From assembly GCA_031002005.1 (NCBI GenBank), contig JARYHS010006907.1, positions 1 through 64,000 of the forward strand: DNA of 64,000 nucleotides. Direction: 5' to 3'. Origin of the DNA: Vandiemenella viatica. Its lineage: Eukaryota; Arthropoda; Insecta; Orthoptera; Morabidae. Shown here piece by piece: positions 28,225 to 39,383 of the stretch. Each line of letters starts with the position of its first letter. Positions within the stretch are counted from its first letter, which is position 1. Both the position numbers and the translations under genes were made by a program. The notes beneath the pieces are model-generated. The model worked only from the letters and a program-made list of their open reading frames with translations, had not been told where the DNA came from and did not search any database.

Positions 28225-29865
28225 TTTTTAACCGACTTCAAAAAAGGAGGAGGTTCTTAATTCGTCTGAATTTTTTTTTTTTTTTGAATGTATGTTCAGC
28301 GATATCTTCGCCAATTTTGAACCTATTTAAATGAAATTTTTATAGTGGATAGAGTATACCTCCAAAGTGGTCCCATATGAATTTCATTGAGAAACCACCC
28401 CTTCTACCCCTTTACACCCCTCAACTTTTATACAAAACCACACTTTTTAGCCGATTTTGATGGAACTTTGGAAATGTATAGTAAAAAATAAACAGAAAAA
28501 TACTGTTAATTTGTGGTTTGAAAAAACTGAACCCCTCTCCCCCTATCCACCCCTTAATTTTTGTCAATGTTCTTTATACAAAACTATAGTCGACATCATT
28601 TAACTGATCTCCATTAAAGTTGTCATATACATGTAATATTTCATGGAAAGGGTTTCTGACAAAAAAAAAAAATAAAAAATCCACCCCATCTCCCCCTTTA
28701 CACACCCATTAATTTTATATAAACCTATATTTCATATCCAATTTTGATTGAACTTTGCCAATGTATACTTTCAAACAAACAGAAGAATCTTGTCAACATT
28801 TGGTCAGCCAAAGCTCAACCCTTCTCCCTCCTACCAACCCCTTAATTTTTGTCAATTTTTTTATATAAAAAGCTACAGTCGCCACCATTTGACCTATTAC
28901 CATAAAAGGTGGCGCTCATATGAATTTTTTCACGAGGAAGGTTTCGGACCAAAAAAATTAAAAAAACACCTCCCACTACCCATTAAACCGTTTAATTTTT
29001 GTACAAACACATAGTTTTTATCCAGTTTAAATAGAACTTAGCAAACTTTTACTTTAAAACAAAGAGAAAAATGATGTCAGCTTTTTGTATGCAAAAACTG
29101 AACCCCTTTCCCCATTTCCGCCCCTTGACTTTTGTCAATTTTCTTTTTGAAAAGCTACTGTTGACACCATTTGACCGATCTTTAAGAAAGTTGGCACATA
29201 TATATATTTTTTTATGGAGAAGATTTCTGACCAAAAAATAAAAAACTACCCTAGCTCCTCTTTTACATCCCTTAATGTTTGTACAAACCCACATTTTAAT
29301 CCGATTTCCGTGGAACTTCGCATGTGTATACTTTAAAGCAAATAGAAAAAGAAACATACTACTCACATTACTTTGACAAAAACACAAACCCTATTCCCCT
29401 TTCTACCCCTTTAATTACTGTCAATGTTGATTATATAAAGCTACCGTTTCTATCTGATTTTGAAGGAAGTATGCACTTGTGTACTTCAAAACAAACAGAA
29501 AAATACTGTCTGCATTTGGTTTAGAGAAGCCAAACCTCTCTTCCCCTTTCCACACCTTTAATCTACACAAAGCACAGTTCCTATCTGATTCTGAAGAAAA
29601 TTTGCAAATGTATACTTTAAAAAATACAAAACAATTGTGTTTAAATTAGGTTGCAGAAGCCCAACCCTTCTTCCCTTCTACCCCTACCCCTTCTCATTTA
29701 CAATGTTCTTTATAGATACCTACTGTTTTTATCAGATTTCGATGGAACAATGCAAATGTATACTTAAGAACAAAGAGAAACATTCTGTTTACAAAACCCA
29801 ACCACTCACTCCCTTACCCCATTTAATTTTTGTAAATGTTCTTTACACAAAACTACAGTTTTTAT
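28225..29865. repeat. Degenerate tandem array, about 280-bp then about 140-bp units
   Basis: It opens with AACCGACTTCAAAAAAGGAG. Blocks of the type GATTTTGATGGAACTTTGCA with GTATACTTT recur at about 28450, 28733, 29018, 29295, 29449, 29580 and 29730. Blocks of the type GGCACATAT...TTTCATGGAGAAGG recur at about 28370, 28625, 28912 and 29190. CCCCTTTCCACCCCTTTAAT-like pyrimidine blocks lie between them. The first four periods are about 280 bp (two sub-blocks); the last three are 120-155 bp. Plus- and minus-strand frames across it are accidental. Confidence 0.75.
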
Positions 29866-30059
29866 CTGGTATCTTAACAATATTTTCATCTACCTATGCC
29901 TGTGAGTCATTACTATCAGAAATGAATAACATTAAAGACTCTCTTCGGAACCATTTGTCAGATGACTTCACTTCAGCTTGCATTCTGCTAAAAGTAACGA
30001 ACTACGAACCTAATATAAACTGTTTGGCATCTAATTTGCAACAACAGAAAACGCAATAG
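29866..30059 (+). pseudogene. hAT transposase C-terminal dimerisation domain
   Basis: It reads FSSTYACESLLSEMNNIKDS, LRNHLSDDFTSACILLKVTN and YEPNINCLASNLQQQKTQ, then a stop. This is the hAT C-terminal dimerisation motif in the form seen in GTF2IRD2/ZBED-type (Charlie-like) transposases. Nothing of the RNase H-like core is left, because the array replaces it upstream. Confidence 0.85.
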
Positions 30060-30276
30060 TTTCATCTACGTAAATAAACACAAAACTTTTGACGTTATAC
30101 TTCCTTACAATAAAAAATTTAAATTTCTGGCTGCAAATATAATGTTTTAAGATGATTAATTTTATTTATTTTCCCATTAATCACTAAGACATGATTGTTT
30201 ACTGGCACGCCATAGCTTCAGTAAACATTTCCTTAGAGAAAATGGCACGTGGATCAATAAAGGTTCGCCATCCCTG
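30060..30276 (+). mobile_element. Right end of a Charlie-like hAT element
   Basis: After the stop comes an AT-rich 3' region, then TTTACTGGCACGCCATAGC and the terminal AAAGGTTCGCCATCCCTG at 30276, whose reverse complement, CAGGGATGGCGAACCTTT, is a typical hAT end. The left end was not found. Confidence 0.75.
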
Positions 30277-30284
30277 CCTACTAA

Positions 30285-30449
30285 AACTTTCCTGATAACG
30301 CAGTTTTATTTTTAACAAAGAACAGAAAATCATGCAGTATCCGGAAAAAATGCTAAAAAATATGCTATATGCTAAATTGAATTTTTTCATGCTAAATCAC
30401 TTGAAAATATGCTAAATTTAGCCATAAAAATGCTAAATTGGCAACTCTG
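30285..30449. mobile_element. Terminal fragment of another hAT-like element
   Basis: Rich in ATGCTAAAT motifs and ending TAAATTGGCAACTCTG, whose reverse complement begins CAGAGTTGCC. It abuts and truncates the LINE to its right. The other end was not identified. Confidence 0.55.
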
Positions 30450-31527
30450 TTCATTTATGCTTGAAATCGACTGCCAGCTTGTGGTCATGTTCATCTTTAC
30501 CCTTCCACGCAACTTTTCTAATTTTCCCACCAAAATCTTTCCATGCTTCACCACCAATATATGCCTTGTACACAAACATGACTCTCCTCACCCTGCTTCT
30601 ACCCTCCAATGAATTCCACTCCAGCACCTTTATCATATTAGTTACTGATTGTGTTGTGCAGTAATTTCCAAAGACAAATCTAGCAGCTCTTCTCTGCACC
30701 CCCTCCAACTCCTGTATTTGAAACTCAAAATGTTTGTCCCATACTACACCACCATATATTAGCAATAATCTCACCAAAGTTTTGCACCACCATTCCCTTT
30801 CCTCTTTAGTGCATCCTGTCATCACTCTTTCCAACAGGTGAAGGATTTTGAACCTTTTCCTTACCACCTTTCCAGTGTGTCCTGCCCACTTAAGTCTGCT
30901 ATCAAATGACATACCAAGGTATTTACATTTCCAGTCTTCAATAAACAGCTGCTTCCCAACTTTATAATCATAATCAACCTTTAGCTTTTCATCTCTGTAT
31001 CTAATAAGCTGGCTCTTCTTTGTATTTATCATTTTCCCATGTTGACTCACCCACCTAGTTATGTTATCTAGATCACCCTGCAGCTGTTTACAGTCCTCTA
31101 TCGTTTTAATCCTTTTCTATGACATTATGTCTTCTGCAAACAATCTAACTTTTGATAGTACACCATTAACACAATCATTCATTAGAATAACGAATAGCAA
31201 CGGTCCCAATACACTACCCTGTGAAACTCCCCCTGTTTATTCCTAATTCTTTTGATATTACATTTCCTACCCTAACTTTTTGCTTTCTAGCTTTAAGGAA
31301 CTCAGCTACCCAGAAAATCCCCTTTTTATTAACTCCAATAGTTTTTACCCTATTTAGCACCACTTTATGGCTCACTCTGTCAAAAGCTATTGAAATATTA
31401 ACTTGACTTCCGCTGCCCATTTCATCACAAATATCTTGCATATATCCCACCAACTGAGATTCGCATGAATATTCTTGTCTAAAGCCCTGTTGCCGACTTG
31501 AAAACCACTTAAGTTCCTCACAGACAC
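30450..31527 (-). pseudogene. LINE4 RT, C-terminal half
   Basis: Minus-strand reading from 31527 gives CEELKWFSS, QGFRQEYSCESQLVGYMQDI, then SIAFDRVSHKVVLNRVKTIG (motif with the first Asp), and VPQGS-like sequence decayed to NRGSFTG. The 199-codon frame at 31050-30451 reads KYLGMSFDSRLKWAGHTGKV, YGGVVWDKHFEFQIQELEGV and QRRAARFVFGNY. FADD is decayed to FAEDI, and several stops are present. It continues 9.4 kb to the right at 40976. Confidence 0.88.
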
Positions 31528-31950
31528 TATAACATATCTGTTGATTATAATTCTTAATTGATTATTTTTTGTGTGTGTATTAATTTCCTAATTGTAAATA
31601 ATTTGTAAGAAAAAAGAAAAGAAAAGAGATGTAAATGTTTAATTCTAAACTGCCTTCCAAGACAGTAGTGTTTATAATAAGGTAGTAAATATATAATAAT
31701 ATCGTTGGATTCAACAATAATATAGAATCTCTCTGTTTTAGTTATGAGATTAGCTGTGAAGTTGGCTTTGTAAATTAATTTTGAAGAAATTAAACCAAGG
31801 AATTTAATAATAGTAAAGTGCTGTTATTTTATTTTAAATAAATTTGGAAGAGAAGGGCCTGAATTATATATAAAATGGGGCTGACCTCCCATGATGCAAA
31901 TTAGGCATTAAAAAAAAACTATTGGTCGGTACGCCGAGAAGGCTGTTACA
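31528..31950 (+). repeat. 5' LTR of element A
   Basis: 423 bp. It differs from the 3' LTR by about a dozen substitutions and small indels and by an extra 25-26 bp (CTGACCTCCCATGATGC region at about 31883-31908). Confidence 0.93.
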
Positions 31951-32741
31951 TTTGGAGACTACTGCCAGGATCGGTTTATCAAGGATTTTTCTGAGGACAA
32001 AGTGGAGCAGATCGACGCAGATTGGCAAGTACAGATTCCAGTTCTCTTTGGACTTGCGGTCCCATATTCAACAAAAAGAAGAAGTATCATTTAATATTAA
32101 TGTTTCAATTAAAAGCAATTTGTAATTGAGGCAAGAACTGAGTCAGCAAGAAAATAAAGTTCAATTGTTAGAAACTAACTTGCGAAAAGTAAAGACTATA
32201 CAATCAGAATTTATAATTAAATTGTAACGGTTATGTAAAAACTATTGTTTTGTAACGAATTAAGTAAAGACAGATTGTCAGAAAGTAATTAAATTAACGA
32301 ACGTCAAAAAATTTAAAAGATTGTAAAATTGCAGTAGCATGTTTAAAATAGGTTATAGGCGTCTGTGGAAGACTATAGCTAAGACAAAAGAATAATACAA
32401 GTTTTTAAAACAAAATAATAAGGGGGAAATTTATTTTTCGAGGAATATCGTAACTGTAAAGAACTGATTTTTTTTTGTTTTTTTTGTTTGTGTTTGCATG
32501 TACATGGTTGCTTATTTTCAGTGCTATACCAAGTGGACTTTTGATATTTCTGTCGTGCATTTCTGTATGCATTATAGATACTACGAAATTTTGTAAGTGT
32601 TTTTGTGGTCCAGTATTCAAGTCTATGCACAGTATTATCGGCGTTGCAATACATCGTTGTACTATTGGTGTTGTGCTGTATACATCTGAGAGCAGTTATT
32701 GTTGAATACTTTGTTTCTAAATTATTTTAATTTGTTGCAAA

Positions 32742-32822
32742 GATGGAAAACGGTTGCCTTAAATTGGTTAGAGAGGATGCGCAAATTGATTTGGGTGAGG
32801 ACCAAAATAATACGTCAGAAGG
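32742..32822 (+). pseudogene. Element A gag, N-terminal piece
   Basis: It opens at ATG 32742 with MENGCLKLVREDAQIDLGED and reaches the insertion site of element B. With B and one AAGG copy removed, the frame continues into QTSSSGVVSFDNKDAF at 37172, so this is the true gag start. Confidence 0.75.
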
Positions 32823-33372
32823 TGTCACATTACAGTAGGCTAGCCCCTTCAGTACTTAACTTATTTTAATTATATTTATTCTATGAGTATCGGTGACTTA
32901 CGAGTCGAACAGTTGAGGAGCGGTCAGAGAGAGAGTGTGTGTGGTGTGGAGCAGCGAACGCGTGCATATGGTTCCTCTTGGTTTTTTTGTGAAAGTGATC
33001 GAAGGAATTGTTTTTACACTCTGAAGAACCTGCATCTTCGGATCGTTTGTCACTAATAGTAATTTGCTTGTGTGTGTGTGAGATTATTATTAATTTTTCC
33101 ATTGGTGGCCGGGTGCATTTGTGCTGCACAGAACTCAGAATAAATCTTTGATCTACATACTCGAAGTGATTCCTTGAAGAAACTTATAGTTATATTTGTT
33201 CTGGATTTGTACCCTAGCCAGCCGATGGTGGCGGCCGATAATTAATTATAACGAAGTCTGATGGACCTTATCTTAGGTGGTCAAAAACTAATTATAAAGG
33301 GGACTAATTAGCAAGTCGGAAGGAACTGTTATTATCAATCCCGACACACTATTTTAAGCTTGTTTTCCGACA
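32823..33372 (+). repeat. 5' LTR of element B
   Basis: Over 99% identical to the 3' LTR; the length difference is 2 bp in a GT run and 4 bp in a second GT/GA run. An AATAAATC polyadenylation-like word is at about 33140. Confidence 0.95.
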
Positions 33373-34527
33373 TGTCGACCGTAAATACAGGACTTGTGAG
33401 AATAATAGACGGTTAAAGTGATTATAATGGCCGTCTAAATCACAAAAAGAGTTTTAAGTGCGTGGCATAAGACTAAACAGTTGAACAACTGTTAAGAATT
33501 GCGAAGCGGATTCTACCAAAGACGGTACGCGCGAGAAGAATTACTCGGCGAACAGCAAGCTTGTGCAAAGACGGTAGCGCAAGAGAGTCAACACAGATAA
33601 CCAGAGACGATTACTTCAGCAGCGGATACAGCGATGCAGTACCTGTGAATAACGCAACGCAGATAGCAGAACACCAAATCGTGGATCAGACGAGCAGTGA
33701 AAACGTTGCAGACAATAGCGGCAGGAGTTGAGAAGACATCTAACAGGCAACATTATACTATTAAACAACCAGAAAATAATTTCTAAATATAATAATTTTG
33801 AAGTAAAAGAATAGCAGATTAACGGGATTTTGTTTCAAAGATCTGTACCATCGGATGTTATTTACCGGAGCTTCTGGAAAATTTATAGCCTAATAGTAAG
33901 AGTTTATACTCGCGGAAAACTTTATTTCGCTCTCCCATAAGATTTTATTTTGTACAGAAATTTCAAATTTCAGTTCTACTTACGACTGAAGTTTTTTTTC
34001 TCCTTTCTGGAAAAATAAAATAAAATAGATTGCAATTATTTACATTTTTCAAAGACATTAATTGCGGGAGGAAGACGCGAAAACTTTTACGTTAACAAGT
34101 ATAACTTTTTCTGCGCATGACATTTTCAGGTGGTAGTACCGTTGAGCGACGAGACAGTGTAGTCTGCATATGTGGTTCGACACCAACAGTCAGCAGTAGT
34201 AAATAAAAGTATAATTACTGTATTATCTACATGTGTTTTATTTACAGCAGCAGATTGGAGAAGTGAAATTAACTGTTTTAAGAGCCAGTCTACGTTGTTT
34301 TCTTTTTCTTTCTTTGGTGCAAATCTGTTTTTGGTTGTGGAATATATATACTGCGTTGTTTTGTTTCATTTGACGAGTTATCACGGCGTTGTTGTGAGTT
34401 GATTTGAAACTGAAAAGTATATCTTTTGACCGTTTTATCTAAGTTTGGGGAATAGGTGGCCTATTGCTAGAGCAACGTATTAATCTAATAGCGTCATTCA
34501 AGTTTGGTTTAGTTTTAAACTTTATAT
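33373..34527 (+). other. Element B leader
   Basis: About 1.15 kb of untranslated sequence between the 5' LTR and the gag-like frame. It has no obvious TGG-starting primer site directly after the LTR and no open frame of note. Confidence 0.5.
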
Positions 34528-35100
34528 ATGAAAACCATGGAATTTGTTATGGAAGGAGTAGCAGAGCAGAGTGATGAGGTACCCGTACCGGCAATGTTGG
34601 TGAAGTTTATGGAAGAGATGAGAAAAAACTTTCAAGAACTTAAGGTCGGTCAAGCTGACATTGCTGAAAACATCAATGCTCTTAGAGCTGATATTGCTGA
34701 AAGTAGCAGTGCTCTTAAAGCTGAAATAAATGGCGTCCAGGATAATGTGATTGCTCTTAAATCTGAGATAGGAGTGAAAAGTGAAGCCCTTCGCTGTCAA
34801 ATCACTGCTCATTTTGATGATAGACTCTTGCAATTAAGGGGCGAGTTAGTGCAATTACGACAAGATTGTTTCGTGAGGAATGAAGATCAGTTCAAGGAGG
34901 AGAGTAATTTGAAACCTCTTAATGAGTCGCCGGGGGGGCTACGAGTACCAGGAATAGTTAAGAGCTTTGTTTTGGTCCAGGAAGCAACTCCGTTTTCGCG
35001 TGATGCTTTGCGTATTGACTCTCAAACTAGTGTTCAATGGAACCTGTTAGTCTTCGGTCAATTTCAGAGAGTCCTTGTGCAGTTACAGATATTTATGTAA
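34528..35100 (+). CDS. Gag-like coiled-coil protein of element B
   Basis: 190 codons from ATG 34528. Residues about 30-110 form heptad-like repeats, for example NFQELKVGQADIAENINALR and ADIAESSSALKAEINGVQ, a strong coiled coil. No zinc knuckle is present. The position as first frame after the leader and the similar style of gag in element A support gag. The end overlaps the next frame by about 64 nt; no clear slippery site is visible in the overlap, so the present stop may be a mutation. Confidence 0.65.
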   Translation: MKTMEFVMEGVAEQSDEVPVPAMLVKFMEEMRKNFQELKVGQADIAENINALRADIAESSSALKAEINGVQDNVIALKSEIGVKSEALRCQITAHFDDRLLQLRGELVQLRQDCFVRNEDQFKEESNLKPLNESPGGLRVPGIVKSFVLVQEATPFSRDALRIDSQTSVQWNLLVFGQFQRVLVQLQIFM

Positions 35101-35636
35101 GTAATAATCCTACAATTTCTCTGAAGGAGAGCAAGCTGGCTATGTCCAGAGCAATTTTCAAACTCCGCAAACCAACTTCTGTCACTAAGTTTTCGAACCA
35201 CATTTATGATTTAATGTTTCCTTTCGGGACTGACCTTGTTTTCCCCACTCACCACAGTACTAAAGTATTGGCAAATGATATTCCCATTGCGGATAAGCAA
35301 TTTGTGCACGTTGAACAGTTCCTCGGTACTAGCCCACATGGTCATACTGTAGATATTTCAATCAACCTAATGAAATGTTTTATTCTCCAACGTTTACTTG
35401 AGACTTTTGAAAAGTGTAATTCCATAATACAAAGAAGAATACGTAGGAAGAAGAAGAAGGATAGGAGGGAAGAACCAGGAGTACATGTGAAGAAAAAGGA
35501 AATAATCTCACTTTGGTCCAAAGGAAAACTGGATTTATTTCATGAGGGCATCAACAGATTTAAATTAAAATATATCCATTCTTCTTTTAGCATAAGAGAT
35601 TCACTACGTATGTACTACAGTTTAATTATATTTTAA
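35037..35636 (+). CDS. Second frame of element B, function unknown
   Basis: 199 codons in a different phase from gag. It contains FSNHIYDLMFPFGTDLVFPT and HGHTVDISINLMKCFILQRL, and a basic stretch IQRRIRRKKKKDRREE near residue 135. I do not recognise a family. It could be a remnant of gag capsid or of the pol end. Open across its length in a young element, so it may be translated. Confidence 0.5.
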   Translation: MEPVSLRSISESPCAVTDIYVSNNPTISLKESKLAMSRAIFKLRKPTSVTKFSNHIYDLMFPFGTDLVFPTHHSTKVLANDIPIADKQFVHVEQFLGTSPHGHTVDISINLMKCFILQRLLETFEKCNSIIQRRIRRKKKKDRREEPGVHVKKKEIISLWSKGKLDLFHEGINRFKLKYIHSSFSIRDSLRMYYSLIIF

Positions 35637-36623
35637 GTGATTTATGTTGTGCACAGTGATTTTCACAAAGCTGAAGTATGAAGTGTCTCTTCACCATAAT
35701 GGTTTTCAAGAAACATTGATTTTTACTTCTTCTTAAAATGCCTTGTACTTTGTAGGGTTGTTTAGTTTAATATTTATTGGTAGAATGTTCTTTTTGTTTA
35801 AGACAAATCACAAGCATACTTGATAAAGATAGTGAGTTAGGGAACAAATGTTTGAGTGACATTAAGTAATTTATATCTCAAATCAGTAGCACTTTCTTAA
35901 GTTTTATTTTGGTGTGCCCTAAAGTGCTTAAGGGTAGTACCTCTCCCGATACCCAGTAACCACCTCAAGGATATGTCGAAAGATGGACGTCTTTGTGTGT
36001 TAATAACAGAACCATAAATATGTTCTTTTAGTGTTTGGTAGTCTTAAGTCGATTTTCTTGGAAGGGGTAGTAAGTGATTAGACCTAAGCGCAATTTTAGA
36101 AGGCTAGGTGGACAAACCTTCAGGTCATTGACCCCATTTTTAACCGAGCATCTCCAAAGAAAGGAAATGTTACCTTATCATGGGAAGCTCTGGTAATAAC
36201 AATCTGGTGTTTAACTGACAAAGATGTATCCTGGATAGAGAGTGATGTACTATCCACAGAGAAAAAAAAATAACTATGACTGATGTATTGGTGTTAACGT
36301 TCATGTGCGTTTGAGTGAGGAACAGACGTTTAACCTCAAGAGATTATTATTTGAAATTTTGTGCTTTCTTTCCAGGGAGATACAATTGTATGTGAAGATA
36401 TAATTGTATGTGAATGAAATTTTTTGAATATGTTTGTAATTTTGTTCGGTAGGGACCGGCCACCAATACTCTTGTATAGTAATTTAATTCATGGTGTTCT
36501 TGTATAATGTAGGGATTTTTTTTTTTTGTGTAACTACCTACTAAAAAAAACTAACCAAAAATATGTCCCAGGTTCAAATGTCTTGCCTGCGGCTTCACAT
36601 TAGAACCGTGACATGGAAGGGGT
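35637..36623 (+). other. Element B 3' noncoding region
   Basis: Almost 1 kb without a coding signal, ending in the polypurine tract next to the 3' LTR. Confidence 0.55.
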
Positions 36624-37167
36624 TGTCACATTACAGTAGGCTAGCCCCTTCAGTACTTAACTTATTTTAATTATATTTATTCTATGAGTATCGGTGACTT
36701 ACGAGTCGAACAGTTGAGGAGCGGTCAGAGAGAGAGTGTGTGGTGTGGAGCAGCGAACGCGTGCATATGGTTCCTCTTGGTTTTTTTGTGAAAGTGATCG
36801 AAGGAATTGTTTTTACACTCTGAAGAACCTGCATCTTCGGATCGTTTGTCACTAATAGTAATTTGTTTGTGTGTGTGATTATTATTAATTTTTCCATTGG
36901 TGGCCGGGTGCATTTGTGCTGCACAGAACTCAGAATAAATCTTTGGTCTACATACTCGAAGTGATTCCTTGAAGAAACTTATAGTTATATTTGTTCTGGA
37001 TTTGTACCCTAGCCAGCCGATGGTGGCGGCCGATAATTAATTATAACGAAGTCTGATGGACCTTATCTTCGGTGGTCAAAAACTAATTATAAAGGGGACT
37101 AATTAGCAAGTCGGAAGGAACTGTTATTATCAATCCCGACACACTATTTTAAGCTTGTTTTCCGACA
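36624..37167 (+). repeat. 3' LTR of element B
   Basis: 544 bp; the partner of 32823-33372. Confidence 0.95.
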
Positions 37168-37171
37168 AAGG

Positions 37172-38175
37172 GCAGACGAGTAGTTCTGGAGTTGTTAGTT
37201 TTGATAATAAAGATGCATTTAGAATCCGAAGTGGTAATAGTAATTCTGTTCAAGCGGAATTGGCTAGCAGTACAAATATTAATGCTGAGGTAAAAGGGGT
37301 TGCAGAGTATTTTGAAGGCAGTAATATTATTAGTAATAATGGTTGTAATGGGTTAAATGATAGGGACAGTGACGATGGGTGAGATAATGATGAAAACGAC
37401 GCAGTCTCACCAGAATTAATTCGAACATCTCATGCTCGAGAAAGGAGTGTAGATTCCCAACAGTTCATGTCATGTTTCAAACAACTCCAAGAAATGACAT
37501 TAAATCAAGCCATAGAAAGAAAAATCGAAATGCAAGAAATGAAAACAGAACTTGTGTCAAATCAAGAAAAAACAAGTCAAAGAATGGAATCAAAAATTAT
37601 GTTAAATGAGGAAAGAGAAATTCAGGAATTGAAAATAGAAATCATGTCAACTCAAAAGAAGAATGAAGAAAGTTTCCAGGTTATGAGGGGTGAGATGAAG
37701 AGAATTCAAGAAAATTGGAAGCAAGAGGTGCGGAATGAATTAGAACATTTCCAAGAAGAGGTTAGAAAAGAAGTAGCCGGGAAAATGGATCAACGTATAG
37801 CAGATAATAATGAACGCCATTATCGGAAACATCAGAGAAGTCATGTTTGAAAGTCAAAAAGAATGTCGGGAAGAAATAATTTTGGTGAAGCAACAAACTG
37901 CAGGCAGAATCATTCAATTGAAAAAACAGATTGATGAAGGAGTAGGACAAAAGATAGGTGAAGTTGAAATTGAAATTGAACAGATTGGTTCTAGATTCAA
38001 TCAAGTAGAAGAAAGATTGGAAAAGGTTGAACGCCGACCTAGCGCGGTTGTTACCGGAACAGTGAATACGTATACTCCGCCGATGTCACCTGATGCAGTT
38101 TTTAAACCGAACGGAAATATTCACCCTGCAGATTTTGTAAAGATATATGATAAAGACTTACCATTAGAATGGTAG
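37172..38175 (+). pseudogene. Element A gag, coiled-coil part
   Basis: It continues the frame from 32822. An in-frame TGA at 37380 interrupts it. After that, 37467-37850 reads QEMTLNQAIERKIEMQEMKT and similar Glu/Lys/Gln-rich heptads, then a frame change near 37815 leads to REEIILVKQQTAGRIIQLKK and FKPNGNIHPADFVKIYDKDL. Coiled coils of this length are unusual for a gypsy gag but match the style of elements B and C. Confidence 0.75.
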
Positions 38176-38702
38176 GATATAGAGAAGATTCGCTATGTCA
38201 GAGGTAAAATGAAGGACGAACTTTTTCGTGGAGCTGTGAAGTACCTGAAGAGTGCAATGATTACAATGAATTCTTGAGAAGATTTCGCGAAGAAAAGTTC
38301 TGGTCTGCACGAATGCAGAGAAAAGTGAAAAGTGATTTTTACAGTTGTCGTCGTTTTGGCAGACGCGACGGGAAGATGCGAGATTTTTGCGACGCAATGC
38401 GAAAGGAATTACGTTATTTGGATCAACCAGTAGGAGAGATTGAGCAGATCGAAATATTATTGCAGAAACTCCCGAGACAAGTGCAAGATAAACTAGTTGT
38501 TAACCAGTGGGATAGGATTCATGATTTCTTAGACGCACTTGAGAGGGTAGATCGGTGTAACGAAAGGTACGAATACAATGTGGAAGGTCACCGAGAAACG
38601 GCTACGAGAATAAAAAGTATGGGGACAGACATCTTGATGGTAAATCAAATAATTGTCCATACAGAGGAGATAATGTGTATGGAAGAGGAGAAGGACAGGT
38701 GA
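38176..38702 (+). pseudogene. Element A gag, capsid-like part
   Basis: It reads EKFWSARMQRKVKSDFYSCR, KMRDFCDAMRKELRYLDQPV and IEILLQKLPRQVQDKLVVNQ, the pattern of the retrotransposon gag core (W...R...F...LP..). It starts after a frameshift and a stop near 38173, and the frame closes at 38702. Confidence 0.75.
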
Positions 38703-39383
38703 ATCGGCAAGACAGAAGCGACATGCGACAGTTTGAAGGCACCACTAACAATGGCAATGAGCGTGGTTATGTATCGAACGGACGGGGAAATCAGTGACCG
38801 CAATAGAAACAAACTATGTACATGAAAATGAAAGGTAACAGGCAACCTAACGAGGAAAAAGGAGCGAGAAGTCCGCAACTGTAAAGGTTCTATCAGTGGC
38901 GGATACAGTGGTTGCAGGACCATCTAATATGTGTGATAAAAAACAGTAAACGATTACAATGACTACCGGACAAAGCAATCTAGCAAAGAAGAATATCTAA
39001 AGTGGTGGGAATGTTTGCATAGGATGAATAACAACAACTATAGGACCATGTCAGTGGACAGCGAAAGCAAGTGGGAAAATGATTATATATCGGAGTTGGC
39101 CAGAATCAGTGTACATGATGATAATGGCATAGATGGTGGTGCAGAACATGGAGTAAGGAGAGCGACGGAATTACATAAGTTGGAAGAAGATGTGTTCATA
39201 GAAGGAAAAGCGAAAGAAATGAACTACCCCTAAGCATTGACAGTGATGGTACGTGGAGTAGCGACGATGAAGAGGGCGAAGATATAATGGAAGAAAATAG
39301 GTTCAGTAGTGAATGCAATGAAAATGAAGGAAATAAAGTGAGAATATTTTTTGTAAAGAGTGTCGATGAAGAAGTAAATCCAG
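38703..39383 (+). other. Element A gag/pol junction region, decayed
   Basis: Short broken frames rich in Asp, Glu and Lys, such as SELARISVHDDNGIDGG. No recognisable zinc knuckle remains. Confidence 0.45.

Larger units (their letters stand above)
32823..37167 (+). mobile_element. LTR retrotransposon B, young, gag-only, inside A
   Basis: LTRs at 32823-33372 (550 bp) and 36624-37167 (544 bp) start TGTCACATTACAG and end TTTTCCGACA. AAGG flanks the element exactly (32819-32822 and 37168-37171). A purine-rich GACATGGAAGGGG precedes the 3' LTR. The internal 3.25 kb encodes a coiled-coil gag-like protein and one unknown frame but no protease, RT, RNase H or integrase that I can recognise, so it must be moved in trans. 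The LTRs differ by only three substitutions and two short indels. Confidence 0.95.

Noticed and set aside
28748..29524. Open frames across the tandem array
   Set aside because: They are not in the same phase from unit to unit and encode no known domain; the periodicity is at the DNA level.
35037..35100. Programmed -1 frameshift between the two frames of element B
   Set aside because: No slippery heptamer or clear downstream stem was found in the overlap; a simple mutation or separate initiation is equally likely.
37762..38004. Minus-strand frame opposite the gag of element A
   Set aside because: It is opposite a Lys/Glu-rich coiled coil, which always yields Phe/Leu/Ser-rich antisense frames.
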